In this document: in pieces, positions 32,804-41,589 of the stretch
How the letters are laid out: every line of letters begins with the position of its first letter
Position numbering within the stretch: position 1 is the stretch's first letter
Origin: BMS3ABIN03 sp964418885
GTDB taxonomy: Bacteria; Bacteroidota; Ignavibacteria; Ignavibacteriales; Ignavibacteriaceae
Direction of reading: 5' to 3'
NCBI GenBank assembly: GCA_964418885.1
Contig: CAYQNW010000024.1
Location: 1 to 44,549, forward strand
Length of the DNA stretch: 44,549 nucleotides
Position numbers and translations under genes: made by a program
The notes under the pieces: model-generated
The model's input: only the letters and a program-made list of their open reading frames with translations
Databases searched by the model: none
What the model was told of the DNA's origin: nothing

Positions 32804-35212
32804 TTATTTTCCCCTTAACTGTGCATTGAATTTTTTCGAAACAAGCTTTATTAAATTTAAAAAATCTTTTTCCACTTCATCTTCAGTTAAGGTTCTGTTT
32901 TCATCGTAATATTCCAACTGAAAAGCCATGCTTTTTTTATTCAAACCTAAATCATTACTCTCAAATATATCAAAAATTGTAACATCTTTTAACAAATTGG
33001 AACTGTTTTGCAAAATAAAATTTCTTACTTCTTCGAACCTAATTTTTGTATCGAAAATAAAAGAGAAATCTCTGAAAACTTTAGGATACTTTAACGGTTC
33101 AAAAAATTGTTTCTTTTCTGCCTTGATAGATTTAAGAGCGTTAAAGTCTAACACAAAACAAAAAACATCCTGACTGATATCAAATTGTTTAAGAACAGTT
33201 GAACTGACCTTGCCGCCTTGTCCAACAACTACATTTTTATAATTTTTTGTGAAATAATATTCGTAAATACTATTACCCGGCGAATAATATGAATCATTTG
33301 TAAAATAATCAAGCGAAAGTTTATTTATGAAAGAATTTACAATACCTTTTAAATCATAAAAATCATAAGCTGAGGCACCTTCATACCATTCACGTCCTAT
33401 CTTCTCACCAGTTAAAACAAAAATTAATTTTTCTTCTTCTTTGAAATCATCAAAAGAAGATACTTTACTTGTTTCACTATTTAAATTAAACACATTACCT
33501 GTTTCAAATAAAGCTAAATCCTTTTCTCCCTTTTTTATATTCTTTGAAACTATATTTAGTGCTCCCGGTAATAATGAAGTTCTTAAAAATTCCATATCAA
33601 GGTTTTGCGGATTTGCAATCTTGATTGGAATTCCGGTTAGCTTCGAAAACGATTCCGGCTGCAAAGGATTATTTATCATTTCGGATAATCCCAGTGCATT
33701 GGAATATTCTCTTACCTTATTTGAAAATGAAGTTTCATCATGTTTTACTTCCAGAGTTACATTAATTCTTGAAACTGTTGGAACATTATCATATCCCGCA
33801 ATTCTTGCAATCTCTTCGATAACATCTATTTCTCTATCAACATCCGGTCGGTATGTAGGAATTGTTACATTAACGGCATCTTTTAATTCGGAAGTAATTT
33901 TGATACCAAGCTTCTTCAGAATTGATTTAATCTTAGTGTTAGAAATTTTATAACCGAGAATTTTCTCAATCCTGTTAAAGCGAAGTTTTATTTTTTTCTC
34001 TTTAATTTTATTTGGATAAACATCCAGAGTGCCAGATAAAATTTCTCCGCCTGCTAACTCTGAAATTAATTGTGCTGTTCTCTCCGCAGCATAAACAGTA
34101 TTTCCCGGATCGGTTCCTCTTTCAAAACGATAGGATGCATCTGTGCTCAAACCTAAAAGTTTTGCAGTCTTTCTAATACTTGACGGATTAAAGTATGCAC
34201 TTTCAATAAGTATATTTTTTGTATCATTTGTAATTTCAGAATTCTCTCCGCCCATTACTCCTGCGATTGCAACTGGCTTTTTATCGTCGCAAATCATAAG
34301 ACTACCTGCAGGCAGTTTTCTTTCTTTTGAATCGAGAGTTGTAAAAACAGAAGCCTTTTTCGTACTTTGAACGACTATCTTATGTCCGCCTAACATTTCC
34401 AGATCAAATGCATGCAATGGCTGTCCACATTCATACATTACAAAGTTTGTAATATCAACAACATTATTTCTTGGACGTAAACCGATACTCGAAATTCTGT
34501 TTTTTAACCATTCGGGAGATTCTTTAATAGTAACATTTTTTATAACTCTTCCTGAATATCTCGGGCAATTTTCAGTATCTAAAATTTCAATTGAAGCAGC
34601 AGATTTAATGTTTGATTTCGATTCTTTTCGAGTAACCTTTGGAATTGATAACTTCCTGTTAAAAATTGCTGCAAGATCTCTTGCCACACCGATGTGCGAA
34701 AGAGCATCCGGTCTGTTTGGTGTAATTGCAATTTCAAGAATTACATCATTAAGTTTTAATGCTTTTATTATTGAAGTTCCTGCTTTAAGCTTATTATCCA
34801 AAACCATAATACCTGAATGATCATCACTCAGTTCAAGTTCATCTTCAGCACATATCATCCCATTAGACTCAACACCGCGAATCTTAGCTTTTTTGATCTC
34901 AAAATTTCCTTTGGGAATTATTGTTCCGATTGGGGCAAATACAACTTTTTGTCCCTTCTCAACATTAGGTGCACCGCAGATTACCTGTAAAGATTCGTTT
35001 CCATCATTGACTTTACAAACTGACAGCCGGTCAGCATTTGGATGTTTTTCTTTTTCTTCAATAAATCCGACAATAAATCCCTTATACACCTCATTCTGAT
35101 CGAAAACATCTTCTACTTCAAGACCGGACATAGTTAGTTTATCTACAATTTCCTTTGTAGAAATTCCTTTTAGGTCCACATAATCTTTTATCCATTTAAG
35201 TGAAATCTTCAA
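32804..35212 (-). CDS. pheT: Phenylalanine-tRNA ligase beta subunit
   Basis: This 802-residue protein is the beta subunit of phenylalanyl-tRNA synthetase. It has an N-terminal MKISLKWIKDYVDL, a tRNA-binding OB fold (KEKHPNADRLSVCKVN) and B3/B4 editing domains (LYYPRF-like blocks, SIRKTAKLLGLSTDASYRFE). B5 and the catalytic-like core follow, and an anticodon-binding domain (KYPKVFRDFSFIFD) ends it. Length is typical. The start is TTG at 35212, without a strong ribosome-binding site, 15 bases after pheS. Confidence 0.95.
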   Translation of the reverse strand: MKISLKWIKDYVDLKGISTKEIVDKLTMSGLEVEDVFDQNEVYKGFIVGFIEEKEKHPNADRLSVCKVNDGNESLQVICGAPNVEKGQKVVFAPIGTIIPKGNFEIKKAKIRGVESNGMICAEDELELSDDHSGIMVLDNKLKAGTSIIKALKLNDVILEIAITPNRPDALSHIGVARDLAAIFNRKLSIPKVTRKESKSNIKSAASIEILDTENCPRYSGRVIKNVTIKESPEWLKNRISSIGLRPRNNVVDITNFVMYECGQPLHAFDLEMLGGHKIVVQSTKKASVFTTLDSKERKLPAGSLMICDDKKPVAIAGVMGGENSEITNDTKNILIESAYFNPSSIRKTAKLLGLSTDASYRFERGTDPGNTVYAAERTAQLISELAGGEILSGTLDVYPNKIKEKKIKLRFNRIEKILGYKISNTKIKSILKKLGIKITSELKDAVNVTIPTYRPDVDREIDVIEEIARIAGYDNVPTVSRINVTLEVKHDETSFSNKVREYSNALGLSEMINNPLQPESFSKLTGIPIKIANPQNLDMEFLRTSLLPGALNIVSKNIKKGEKDLALFETGNVFNLNSETSKVSSFDDFKEEEKLIFVLTGEKIGREWYEGASAYDFYDLKGIVNSFINKLSLDYFTNDSYYSPGNSIYEYYFTKNYKNVVVGQGGKVSSTVLKQFDISQDVFCFVLDFNALKSIKAEKKQFFEPLKYPKVFRDFSFIFDTKIRFEEVRNFILQNSSNLLKDVTIFDIFESNDLGLNKKSMAFQLEYYDENRTLTEDEVEKDFLNLIKLVSKKFNAQLRGK

Positions 35213-35227
35213 ACCAAATGCTCTCTG

Positions 35228-36241
35228 TTAAAACTGTTTTAGAAATCTGAAATCATTTTCGAAGAAAACCCTGATGTCGGTAATTCCGTATTTCAACATT
35301 GCTATTCTTTCTATTCCCATCCCGAACGCATAGCCTGTGTATTTTTCTGAATCGTAGTTAACGTATTCAAAAACATTAGGATCAACCATGCCACAGCCGA
35401 GTATTTCGAGCCAACCTGAATGTTTGCATACCTTGCAACCGCTTCCATTACAAATAAAACAGGTTATGTCCATTTCAGCGCTTGGTTCTGTAAATGGAAA
35501 GAAGCTTGGTCGAAACCTGTATTTCAAATCTTCACCATAAAACTGATGAGCAAATGAAACAAGTGTACCTTTTAATTCAGCGAAAGTAACATCCTCATCA
35601 ACATACAGTCCTTCCACCTGGTGAAACATACAATAGCTTCTTGCGCTAACAGCTTCATTTCGGTAGACTCTACCCGGCATAATCGTACGAACAGGCGGTG
35701 GCATCTTTTCCATCGTTCGTATTTGAACGGGTGATGTATGAGTACGAAGCAAAAAATCATGGCTTACAAAGAATGTGTCCTGCATATCGCGAGCGGGATG
35801 ATCCGGTGGAAAGTTGAGTGCTTCAAAATTGTAATAATCTGATTCAAGTTCAGGTCCGGTATAAACTGAAAAACCCATTCCCCTGAAGATCGATTTTATT
35901 TCATCAAGAGTCTGTGTTAATATATGTTTACTACCGATACAATATTTTCTTCCGGGTAAGGAAAGATCAAGCTCAGTCTCTCCTTTTTGTTTTCCGCCAC
36001 CCAAAGAAGATTTAAGTTCTTCAATTTTAGAAGTGAGTTCATTACGAAGAAGGTTTAGATTTTTTCCTGCTTCAGGTTTTTCCTCTTTCGGGATTTCTTT
36101 TAACCGATCGAATAATCCTGATACAATACCGTTTCTGCCGAGATATTTAATCCTGATATTTTCAAGTGAACTATCATCTGTAATAGAGTTTAAATCTTTT
36201 AAAAAATCCTTTTTAACTTCTTCGGTTTTTTCCAATAACAT
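35228..36241 (-). CDS. pheS: Phenylalanine-tRNA ligase alpha subunit
   Basis: This 337-residue class II synthetase subunit charges tRNA-Phe. Residues 1-90 form a coiled coil. LNFPPDHPARDMQDTF, LLRTHTSPVQIRTME (motif 2 region), PGRVYRNEAVSARSYCMFHQ and GFAFGMGIER-like YAFGMGIERIAMLKY (motif 3) are typical. A four-cysteine cluster CFICNGSGCKVC (about residues 275-286) suggests an added zinc-like site present in some PheS proteins. ATG at 36241. A hairpin lies between it and rplT. Confidence 0.95.
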   Translation of the reverse strand: MLLEKTEEVKKDFLKDLNSITDDSSLENIRIKYLGRNGIVSGLFDRLKEIPKEEKPEAGKNLNLLRNELTSKIEELKSSLGGGKQKGETELDLSLPGRKYCIGSKHILTQTLDEIKSIFRGMGFSVYTGPELESDYYNFEALNFPPDHPARDMQDTFFVSHDFLLRTHTSPVQIRTMEKMPPPVRTIMPGRVYRNEAVSARSYCMFHQVEGLYVDEDVTFAELKGTLVSFAHQFYGEDLKYRFRPSFFPFTEPSAEMDITCFICNGSGCKVCKHSGWLEILGCGMVDPNVFEYVNYDSEKYTGYAFGMGIERIAMLKYGITDIRVFFENDFRFLKQF

Positions 36242-36261
36242 AACAAGTACCAGAAAATTTA

Positions 36262-36309
36262 AAACAATACCCCCGACGCAAATTCTTAATTAAATTGTCG
36301 CCGGGGGTA
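36262..36309 (-). terminator. Terminator-like hairpin between rplT and pheS (possible attenuator)
   Basis: On the minus strand TACCCCCGGCG pairs with CGTCGGGGGTA over 11 positions (one G.U, so the pairing favours this strand), followed by TTGTTTTAAATTTT. The loop is 20 bases. It can stop transcripts from rplT before pheS, or partially attenuate them. Confidence 0.7.
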
Positions 36310-36314
36310 GAAAA

Positions 36315-36662
36315 TTAATTAGATGCAAACTTAACTATTTCTGAAAATGCATCCGGATTTTCAGCAGCAAGACTTGCAAGAATCTTCCTGTTGATTACAA
36401 CACCTTTTTCATTCAATGAATTTATCAATCTTGAATATGTAGTACCGTTTGCTCTTGCAGCGGCGTTAATTCTTACAATCCAGAGTTGTCTGAATGTTCT
36501 TTTCTTAAGTTTTCTATCGCGGTATGCATGCAAAAGTCCTTTTTCAACTGCGCCTTTGGCAATTGTATAAACATTACCTCTCGCTCCCCAGTAACCTTTT
36601 GCATGTTTCAGCACTTTTTTTCTTCTGGCTCTGGAAGTTACATGATTTGATGTTCGTGGCAT
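36315..36662 (-). CDS. rplT: 50S ribosomal protein L20
   Basis: This 115-residue basic protein is L20, needed for early 50S assembly. HVTSRARRKKVLKHAKGYWG, KLKKRTFRQLWIVRINAAAR and ANGTTYSRLI are diagnostic, and length is normal. In E. coli L20 represses the infC-rpmI-rplT mRNA. No leader mimic was identified here. It lies 20 bases after rpmI and is followed by a hairpin before pheS. Confidence 0.97.
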   Translation of the reverse strand: MPRTSNHVTSRARRKKVLKHAKGYWGARGNVYTIAKGAVEKGLLHAYRDRKLKKRTFRQLWIVRINAAARANGTTYSRLINSLNEKGVVINRKILASLAAENPDAFSEIVKFASN

Positions 36663-36682
36663 TTTTTATTTATCCTTTTTCC

Positions 36683-36874
36683 TTATTGTACCATTGTAGT
36701 TACACGTTTCTGATCCGATTTAGCAACCAATGTTGCATGACGGAGTTTTCTCTTCGTCTTCGTTGACTTGGAAGTTAAAATATGACTTCTGTAAGCTTTA
36801 TGTCTTTTAAACTTCCCCGATGCTGTTTTTTTGAATGTTTTGGCAGCACCTCTGTTACTTTTCATTTTTGGCAT
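36683..36874 (-). CDS. rpmI: 50S ribosomal protein L35
   Basis: This 63-residue very basic protein is L35. MPKMKSNRGAAKTFKKTASG and HKAYRSHILTSKSTKTKRKL are typical. It lies 14 bases after infC and 20 before rplT, the usual order infC-rpmI-rplT. Confidence 0.96.
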   Translation of the reverse strand: MPKMKSNRGAAKTFKKTASGKFKRHKAYRSHILTSKSTKTKRKLRHATLVAKSDQKRVTTMVQ

Positions 36875-36888
36875 TTTCTAATCCTGAA

Positions 36889-37428
36889 TTATTGTTTTGT
36901 CTTTTTACTTTTTTTAGATGTTGGAACCAATATAACACTCATATTTCTGCCTTCAAGTTTGATTGGAACCTCAACTTTGGCAACATCTTCAGTCTTTTCA
37001 ACAAATTTTTTTAAGAGATCTTCACCCTGTTCGGTATAAGCCATCTCCCTGCCTTTGAACATCACCGTCGCTTTTACCTTATTTCCATCAAGCAGAAAAT
37101 TAACCGCGTGTTTCGCTTTAAATTCAAAATCGTGAACATCCGTGTTGGGATGTAATCTTATTTCTTTTAGTACGGAAACAACCTGATGTTTTCTCTGAAG
37201 TTTTTCTTTCTTTTGTTGTTCGTACCTGAATTTTCCATAGTCAATAATTTTACAAACAGGAGGTTTTGCCTGTGGAGCAATCTCCACAAGATCCTGCTCT
37301 TTTTGAGTTGCTAATCTTATCGCATCTTGTCTTGAATAAATTCCTAATTGTTTCCCATCAATATCTATAACTCTAACCTTCGAAGCTGTTATTTCATCAT
37401 TTACTTTAATCTTATTTATCTTAGCGAT
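36889..37428 (-). CDS. infC: Translation initiation factor IF-3 with a rare AUC start
   Basis: This is IF-3 of 179 residues (E. coli 180), which checks start codons and splits ribosomes. Reading back from the conserved core (IAPQAKPPVCKIIDYGKFRY), the frame stays open through VIDIDGKQLGIYSRQDAIRL to KIKVNDEI, the normal IF-3 N-terminal domain. No ATG, GTG or TTG lies before this domain. Two in-frame stops (TAG TAA) lie immediately upstream of ATC at 37428-37426, and AGAGG lies six bases before it. The start is therefore probably ATC, comparable to the AUU start of E. coli infC, which allows IF-3 to control its own translation. A GTG at 37287 would cut off 47 residues. thrS ends 11 bases upstream. 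Confidence 0.88.
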   Translation of the reverse strand: MAKINKIKVNDEITASKVRVIDIDGKQLGIYSRQDAIRLATQKEQDLVEIAPQAKPPVCKIIDYGKFRYEQQKKEKLQRKHQVVSVLKEIRLHPNTDVHDFEFKAKHAVNFLLDGNKVKATVMFKGREMAYTEQGEDLLKKFVEKTEDVAKVEVPIKLEGRNMSVILVPTSKKSKKTKQ

Positions 37429-37439
37429 TTACTACCTCT

Positions 37440-39389
37440 TTAGTTTGTTTCTAAATCTTTTTTCTGAATTTCGGCTACAATATTATCAATAAAATTTTTC
37501 AATCCCAAAGTACCAAGATCGCCTTTTCGGTGCTGACGAACTGATATATTTCCTGCCGACTGTTCCTTCTCGCCGAGGATCAGCATATACTTCACTTTCT
37601 TAGTTTCCCAGTCACGTATCTTAAATCCAACTTTTTCGTTTCTATCATCGAACTCGGCACGAATTCCATTTGCTTTTATTTCATCATAGATCTTTTTACT
37701 GTAATTAATATAATGTTCGGAAATTGGAATAACTGCAACCTGAACAGGAGCAAGCCATAAGGGGAATTCTCCTGCATAATGTTCAATCAAAATACCAATA
37801 AATCTTTCCATCGATCCAAAAGGAGCACGATGAATCACAACCGGTCTATGTTTTTGTCCATCACTACCTGTATATTCAAGATTAAATCTTTCCGGCATTA
37901 CATAATCGACCTGAACAGTTCCGAGCTGCCATTCCCTCCCCAAAACATCCTTCACCATAAAATCAATTTTAGGTCCATAGAAAGCGGCTTCACCCTCAGC
38001 TGTAACATATTGTAATTTCATAAGATCCGCAGCTTCCTTAATCACCTTCTGAGCTTTTTCCCAGAGTTCAATCTCACCACCATATTTTTCCACATTATCA
38101 TCACGAAAAGAAAGTTGTGTATAAAAATCCTTGAAGCCCATCTGCGTAAAGACAACCTGGATAAGCTCAATTACATTGCAAACTTCATCTTTTAGCTGAT
38201 CCTGGCGAACAAAAATATGGGAATCATCAACAGAGAAGCTTCGTACTCTCGTTAAGCCATTTAACTCACCGGATTGTTCATACCTGTAAACCGTACCGAA
38301 TTCAGCATATCGTATAGGTAAGTCACGGTAACTCCTTGGTTTTGAAGCATATATCTCGAAATGGTGAGGACAATTCATGGGCTTTAACAAATATTCTTCT
38401 TTTCCATCTTCGAGTTCCAAAGGTGGAAATTGACTATCTTTGTAATAAGGATAGTGTCCACTTGTTTTGTATAGATTAATATTACCTATATGAGGAGTTA
38501 TTACAGGTTCGTATCCTCGTTTCCTTTGCTCCTCACGCAGATAATTTTCCAAAGTCTCCCTTAAGATCGTTCCTTTTGGGAGCCAGATCGGTAAACCGCT
38601 TCCAACAGTTTGTGTGATTAAAAAGATTTCCAGCTCTTTCCCCAATTTCCTGTGATCCCTTTTTTTTGCTTCTTCAAGTCTTTGCAGATATTCATCAAGC
38701 ATACTTTTTTTAGGAAATGAAATCCCATAAATTCTCTGCAACTGCTTGTTATGTTCATCTCCTCGCCAATATGATCCCGAAATGTTGAGAAGTTTCACAT
38801 ATTTTATTTTCCCGGTTGATGGCAAATGAGGACCACGGCAGAGATCAGTAAAATCTCCTTCATTATAAATGCTGATCTTCTCCTTGCTTTCGTCCATTTC
38901 AGAAAGAAGCTCAAGTTTATACTGATCACCTTTCTTTTTGAAAAAATTTACAGCCTCATCTTTTGATAATTCTACTCTTTCAAAACCTTCATTCTGTTTA
39001 CTGATCTGTATCATCTTCTCTTCGATCTTTTTTAGATCATCTTCAGTAAGTGAAGAATTTATATCAATATCGTAGTAAAATCCGTTATCTATCGCAGGAC
39101 CAACCCCGAACTTGGCTTCAGGATAAATGCTCTGAACAGCATGAGCCATCAAGTGAGAGGTAGAATGCCAGTAAACGTGTTTCCCTTCCTCATCATCGAA
39201 AGTTAGAAATTTGATCGAAGTATCTTTGTCTAAAGGTCTTTTAAGATCTATTATCGATCCATTAGTTTTTAAAGCCAGAGCATTTTTTGCCAGGTTAGAA
39301 GAAATAGATTCTGCTACTTCATAACCGGTAACACCTTTTTTAAATTCCTTTGAATTACCGTCCGGGAATGTAATTTTAATATTTTCCAT
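37440..39389 (-). CDS. thrS: Threonine-tRNA ligase
   Basis: This 649-residue class II synthetase charges tRNA-Thr. It has a TGS domain (ITFPDGNSKEFKKGVTGYEV), an editing domain (WHSTSHLMAHAVQSIYPEAK with the HxxxH zinc site) and the catalytic core (PMNCPHHFEIY, RVRSFSVDDSHIF, VIHRAPFGSMERF). The anticodon-binding domain carries VAVIPISEHYINY. ATG at 39389 is chosen, with a TTG one codon upstream. It starts 18 bases after a strong terminator that follows tRNA-Val, and its stop is followed after 11 bases by infC. Confidence 0.96.
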   Translation of the reverse strand: MENIKITFPDGNSKEFKKGVTGYEVAESISSNLAKNALALKTNGSIIDLKRPLDKDTSIKFLTFDDEEGKHVYWHSTSHLMAHAVQSIYPEAKFGVGPAIDNGFYYDIDINSSLTEDDLKKIEEKMIQISKQNEGFERVELSKDEAVNFFKKKGDQYKLELLSEMDESKEKISIYNEGDFTDLCRGPHLPSTGKIKYVKLLNISGSYWRGDEHNKQLQRIYGISFPKKSMLDEYLQRLEEAKKRDHRKLGKELEIFLITQTVGSGLPIWLPKGTILRETLENYLREEQRKRGYEPVITPHIGNINLYKTSGHYPYYKDSQFPPLELEDGKEEYLLKPMNCPHHFEIYASKPRSYRDLPIRYAEFGTVYRYEQSGELNGLTRVRSFSVDDSHIFVRQDQLKDEVCNVIELIQVVFTQMGFKDFYTQLSFRDDNVEKYGGEIELWEKAQKVIKEAADLMKLQYVTAEGEAAFYGPKIDFMVKDVLGREWQLGTVQVDYVMPERFNLEYTGSDGQKHRPVVIHRAPFGSMERFIGILIEHYAGEFPLWLAPVQVAVIPISEHYINYSKKIYDEIKANGIRAEFDDRNEKVGFKIRDWETKKVKYMLILGEKEQSAGNISVRQHRKGDLGTLGLKNFIDNIVAEIQKKDLETN

Positions 39390-39407
39390 CAAATAAATTA
39401 CTCAATA

Positions 39408-39432
39408 CAAAAAAATCGGAGAAAACTCCGAT
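39408..39432 (-). terminator. Rho-independent terminator between tRNA-Val and thrS
   Basis: On the minus strand ATCGGAG-TTTT-CTCCGAT is a perfect 7-bp stem with a four-base loop, followed by a run of seven T. It lies 19 bases downstream of tRNA-Val and 18 bases before the thrS start, so it may end the tRNA transcript or act on thrS. Confidence 0.9.
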
Positions 39433-39451
39433 AGATACTGCGTTTACAGAG

Positions 39452-39525
39452 TGGGCTCTATAGGATTCGAACCTATGACCTTCTGCACGTCAAGCAGACA
39501 CTCTAACCAACTGAGCTAAGAGCCC
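39452..39525 (-). tRNA. tRNA-Val (GAC)
   Basis: On the minus strand a 74-base cloverleaf: acceptor GGGCTCT/AGAGCCC with discriminator A, D-loop with AGTTGG, and anticodon stem TCTGC/GCAGA around TTGACGT giving anticodon GAC. The T-arm is ATAGG-TTCGAAT-CCTAT. CCA is not encoded. Confidence 0.95.
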
Positions 39526-39598
39526 AAGGTCAATGAAAAATGAATAATTAAAAATTGATCATTATTCATTCTGCATTATTAATTCTTAATTACTATTG

Positions 39599-39684
39599 TA
39601 CCGAGGGCCGGACTCGAACCGGCACGGGAACAAGTTCCCACAGGATTTTAAGTCCTGTGCGTCTACCAATTCCGCCACCCCGGC
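39599..39684 (-). tRNA. tRNA-Leu (UAA)
   Basis: On the minus strand an 86-base tRNA with a long variable arm, as expected for Leu. Acceptor GCCGGGG pairs with CCTCGGT (two G.U), followed by discriminator A. The anticodon stem CAGGA/TCCTG encloses CTTAAAA, giving anticodon TAA. T-arm is GCCGG-TTCGAGT-CCGGC. It lies 73 bases upstream of tRNA-Val. Confidence 0.95.
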
Positions 39685-39704
39685 AAAAACCTAAAATTTA
39701 GCGT

Positions 39705-39736
39705 GTAAATATAGATAAACACACTTCTTTTTGCAA
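39705..39736 (-). promoter_or_regulatory. Putative promoter for the tRNA-Leu/tRNA-Val unit
   Basis: The minus strand has TTG, 20 bases, then TATATTTAC, close to the Bacteroidota pattern TTG-N19/20-TAnnTTTG. It ends 21 bases before the tRNA-Leu 5' end, a suitable distance for a stable-RNA promoter. Confidence 0.5.
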
Positions 39737-39827
39737 GAAGTCATTATAGTACCAACAGAAAATAGGAATTACCTAATCCAATTCGTTAAGTATAATATGA
39801 AGTGTAAAATGTTAAATTGTCAATCAT

Positions 39828-39835
39828 TATCTTTG
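39828..39835 (+). promoter_or_regulatory. Putative -7 box (TATCTTTG) for the mutase gene
   Basis: TATCTTTG matches TAnnTTTG and lies 52 bases before the TTG start of the methylmalonyl-CoA mutase gene. A good -33 element was not seen. Confidence 0.4.
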
Positions 39836-39887
39836 TAATAATGGAAGAAAGATAAATACTTTTTGTGAAGAAAATCACGGAGTTGTT

Positions 39888-41564
39888 TTGGATAGAAATA
39901 CAAAATGGACCGGTAAATCAAAGTCATTTTCAGAATGGTCGAAGCATGTTTATGAGAAGTTCAAAAAGAAACTTCCTGAAAGAAAAAAAGAATTTACTAC
40001 GATCTCATTTTCTAAGGTTAATCCTTTATACACAAAAAATGATTTGAGCAAGAAGTTCGAAAAAAATTTAAGTTACCCGGGTGAATACCCGTTCACCAGG
40101 GGCATTACACCTACAATGTACAGGGGAAAATTATGGACGATGAGGCAATATGCAGGATATGGTACTGCAAATGAATCAAATAAAAGATACAGATATTTAC
40201 TGGACCAGGGGCAATCGGGTCTATCGGTTGCTTTTGATCTTCCTACACAAATAGGATATGACAGCGACGATCCTGTTGCAATTGGTGAGGTTGGCAAAGT
40301 AGGTGTTGCAATCGATACACTTGCAGATATGGAAATTTTATTCGGAGGAATCCCTCTTGATAAAGTTTCAACTTCGATGACAATAAATGCACCCGCTGCA
40401 ATCTTATTAGCGATGTACATTGCCTTAGCGGAAAAAAGAGGAATTGATAAAAAGGAATTAAGCGGTACAATTCAAAACGATATTCTTAAAGAGTATATCG
40501 CACGCGGAACATACATCTTCCCTCCAGAACCTTCTATGAGATTAATTACGGATGTTTTTGATTATTGCTCACGTGAAGTACCGAAGTGGAATACAATTTC
40601 TGTTTCAGGTTATCATATTAGAGAAGCAGGTTCCACTGCTGCGCAGGAAGTAGGATTTACCATAGCAAACGGAATCACTTATGTCGAGTCGGCAATTAAA
40701 ACGGGATTGGATGTAGATTCCTTTGCAAAACGTATTTCTTTTTTCTTTAATGCTCATAATGAGCTTCTTGAGGAAGTAGCCAAATTCAGGGCTGCAAGAA
40801 GGCTCTGGGCAAAAATTATGAAAGAAAGATTCAAAGCAAAGGATCCCAAATCAATAATGCTTCGATTCCATTCACAAACTGCAGGATCTACGCTTACAGC
40901 TCAACAGGTAGACAACAATATTATCAGGGTAACTATCCAAACATTAGCTGCGGTTCTTGGTGGAACTCAGAGCTTACACACAAATTCAAAAGATGAAGCC
41001 TTAGCTTTACCTACGGAACAATCAGTAAGAACCGCTTTGAGAACTCAACAGATTGTTGCGGAAGAAAGTGGCGTTGCAAATACAATCGATCCGCTTGCCG
41101 GTGCATACTATGTTGAAGCCATGACCGACAAAATAGAAAAAGAAGCAGAAGATTACATAAATACAATCGACGCAATTGGTGGAATGATAAAGGCAATAGA
41201 TGAAGGATTTATCCAAAAAGAAATACAAAAATCTGCTTACAAATTTGAAAAAGAAATGGAAGCAGGCAATAAAATTGTAATTGGTGTAAATAAGTACAAA
41301 ACAGATGAGGATGAGGTTTCTGAATTACTAAAAATTGATGAGGAATTTCAGGATGAACAGATAAAATTTCTTAAAAAAATAAAAGCTGAAAGAGACGAAT
41401 CTGAAACAAAGAGTAAACTCGCAAATTTAAAAGAAGCCGCTACTGGGAACCAAAACCTTATGCCTTTTATAATTGAAGCAGTGAAATCTTATGCAAGTAT
41501 AGGAGAAATATCAAACACACTAAGAGAAGTATTCGGCGAGTACAAAGAGAATATAACTATTTAA
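39888..41564 (+). CDS. Methylmalonyl-CoA mutase large subunit (no B12 domain)
   Basis: This 558-residue protein is the substrate-binding TIM-barrel part of a B12-dependent acyl-CoA mutase. YPFTRGITPTMYRGKLWTMR and YLLDQGQSGLSVAFDLPTQI are typical, as is FHSQTAGSTLTAQQVDNN. Two residues that distinguish methylmalonyl-CoA mutase from isobutyryl-CoA mutase are of the methylmalonyl type: Y88 in RQYAG and R206 in IARGTYIFPP. The protein ends before any cobalamin-binding domain, so a separate small subunit must supply the DxHxxG site. It starts at TTG (39888) with GGAG five bases upstream. The epimerase lies 199 bases downstream. Confidence 0.9.
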   Translation: MDRNTKWTGKSKSFSEWSKHVYEKFKKKLPERKKEFTTISFSKVNPLYTKNDLSKKFEKNLSYPGEYPFTRGITPTMYRGKLWTMRQYAGYGTANESNKRYRYLLDQGQSGLSVAFDLPTQIGYDSDDPVAIGEVGKVGVAIDTLADMEILFGGIPLDKVSTSMTINAPAAILLAMYIALAEKRGIDKKELSGTIQNDILKEYIARGTYIFPPEPSMRLITDVFDYCSREVPKWNTISVSGYHIREAGSTAAQEVGFTIANGITYVESAIKTGLDVDSFAKRISFFFNAHNELLEEVAKFRAARRLWAKIMKERFKAKDPKSIMLRFHSQTAGSTLTAQQVDNNIIRVTIQTLAAVLGGTQSLHTNSKDEALALPTEQSVRTALRTQQIVAEESGVANTIDPLAGAYYVEAMTDKIEKEAEDYINTIDAIGGMIKAIDEGFIQKEIQKSAYKFEKEMEAGNKIVIGVNKYKTDEDEVSELLKIDEEFQDEQIKFLKKIKAERDESETKSKLANLKEAATGNQNLMPFIIEAVKSYASIGEISNTLREVFGEYKENITI

Positions 41565-41589
41565 TTAGATAACGTAGTTATATACTTAT

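Noticed and set aside
33441..33953. 170-codon plus-strand frame inside pheT
   Set aside because: It is the antisense of a conserved coding region, rich in Ser/Leu/Ile as expected for such a shadow, with no family match.
37286..37288. GTG at 37287 as the infC start
   Set aside because: It would remove 47 residues of the conserved IF-3 N-terminal domain, which is encoded in frame upstream.
39390..39451. T-box leader for thrS
   Set aside because: The stretch is too short and lacks the conserved T-box sequence. T-box control is not typical for this group.
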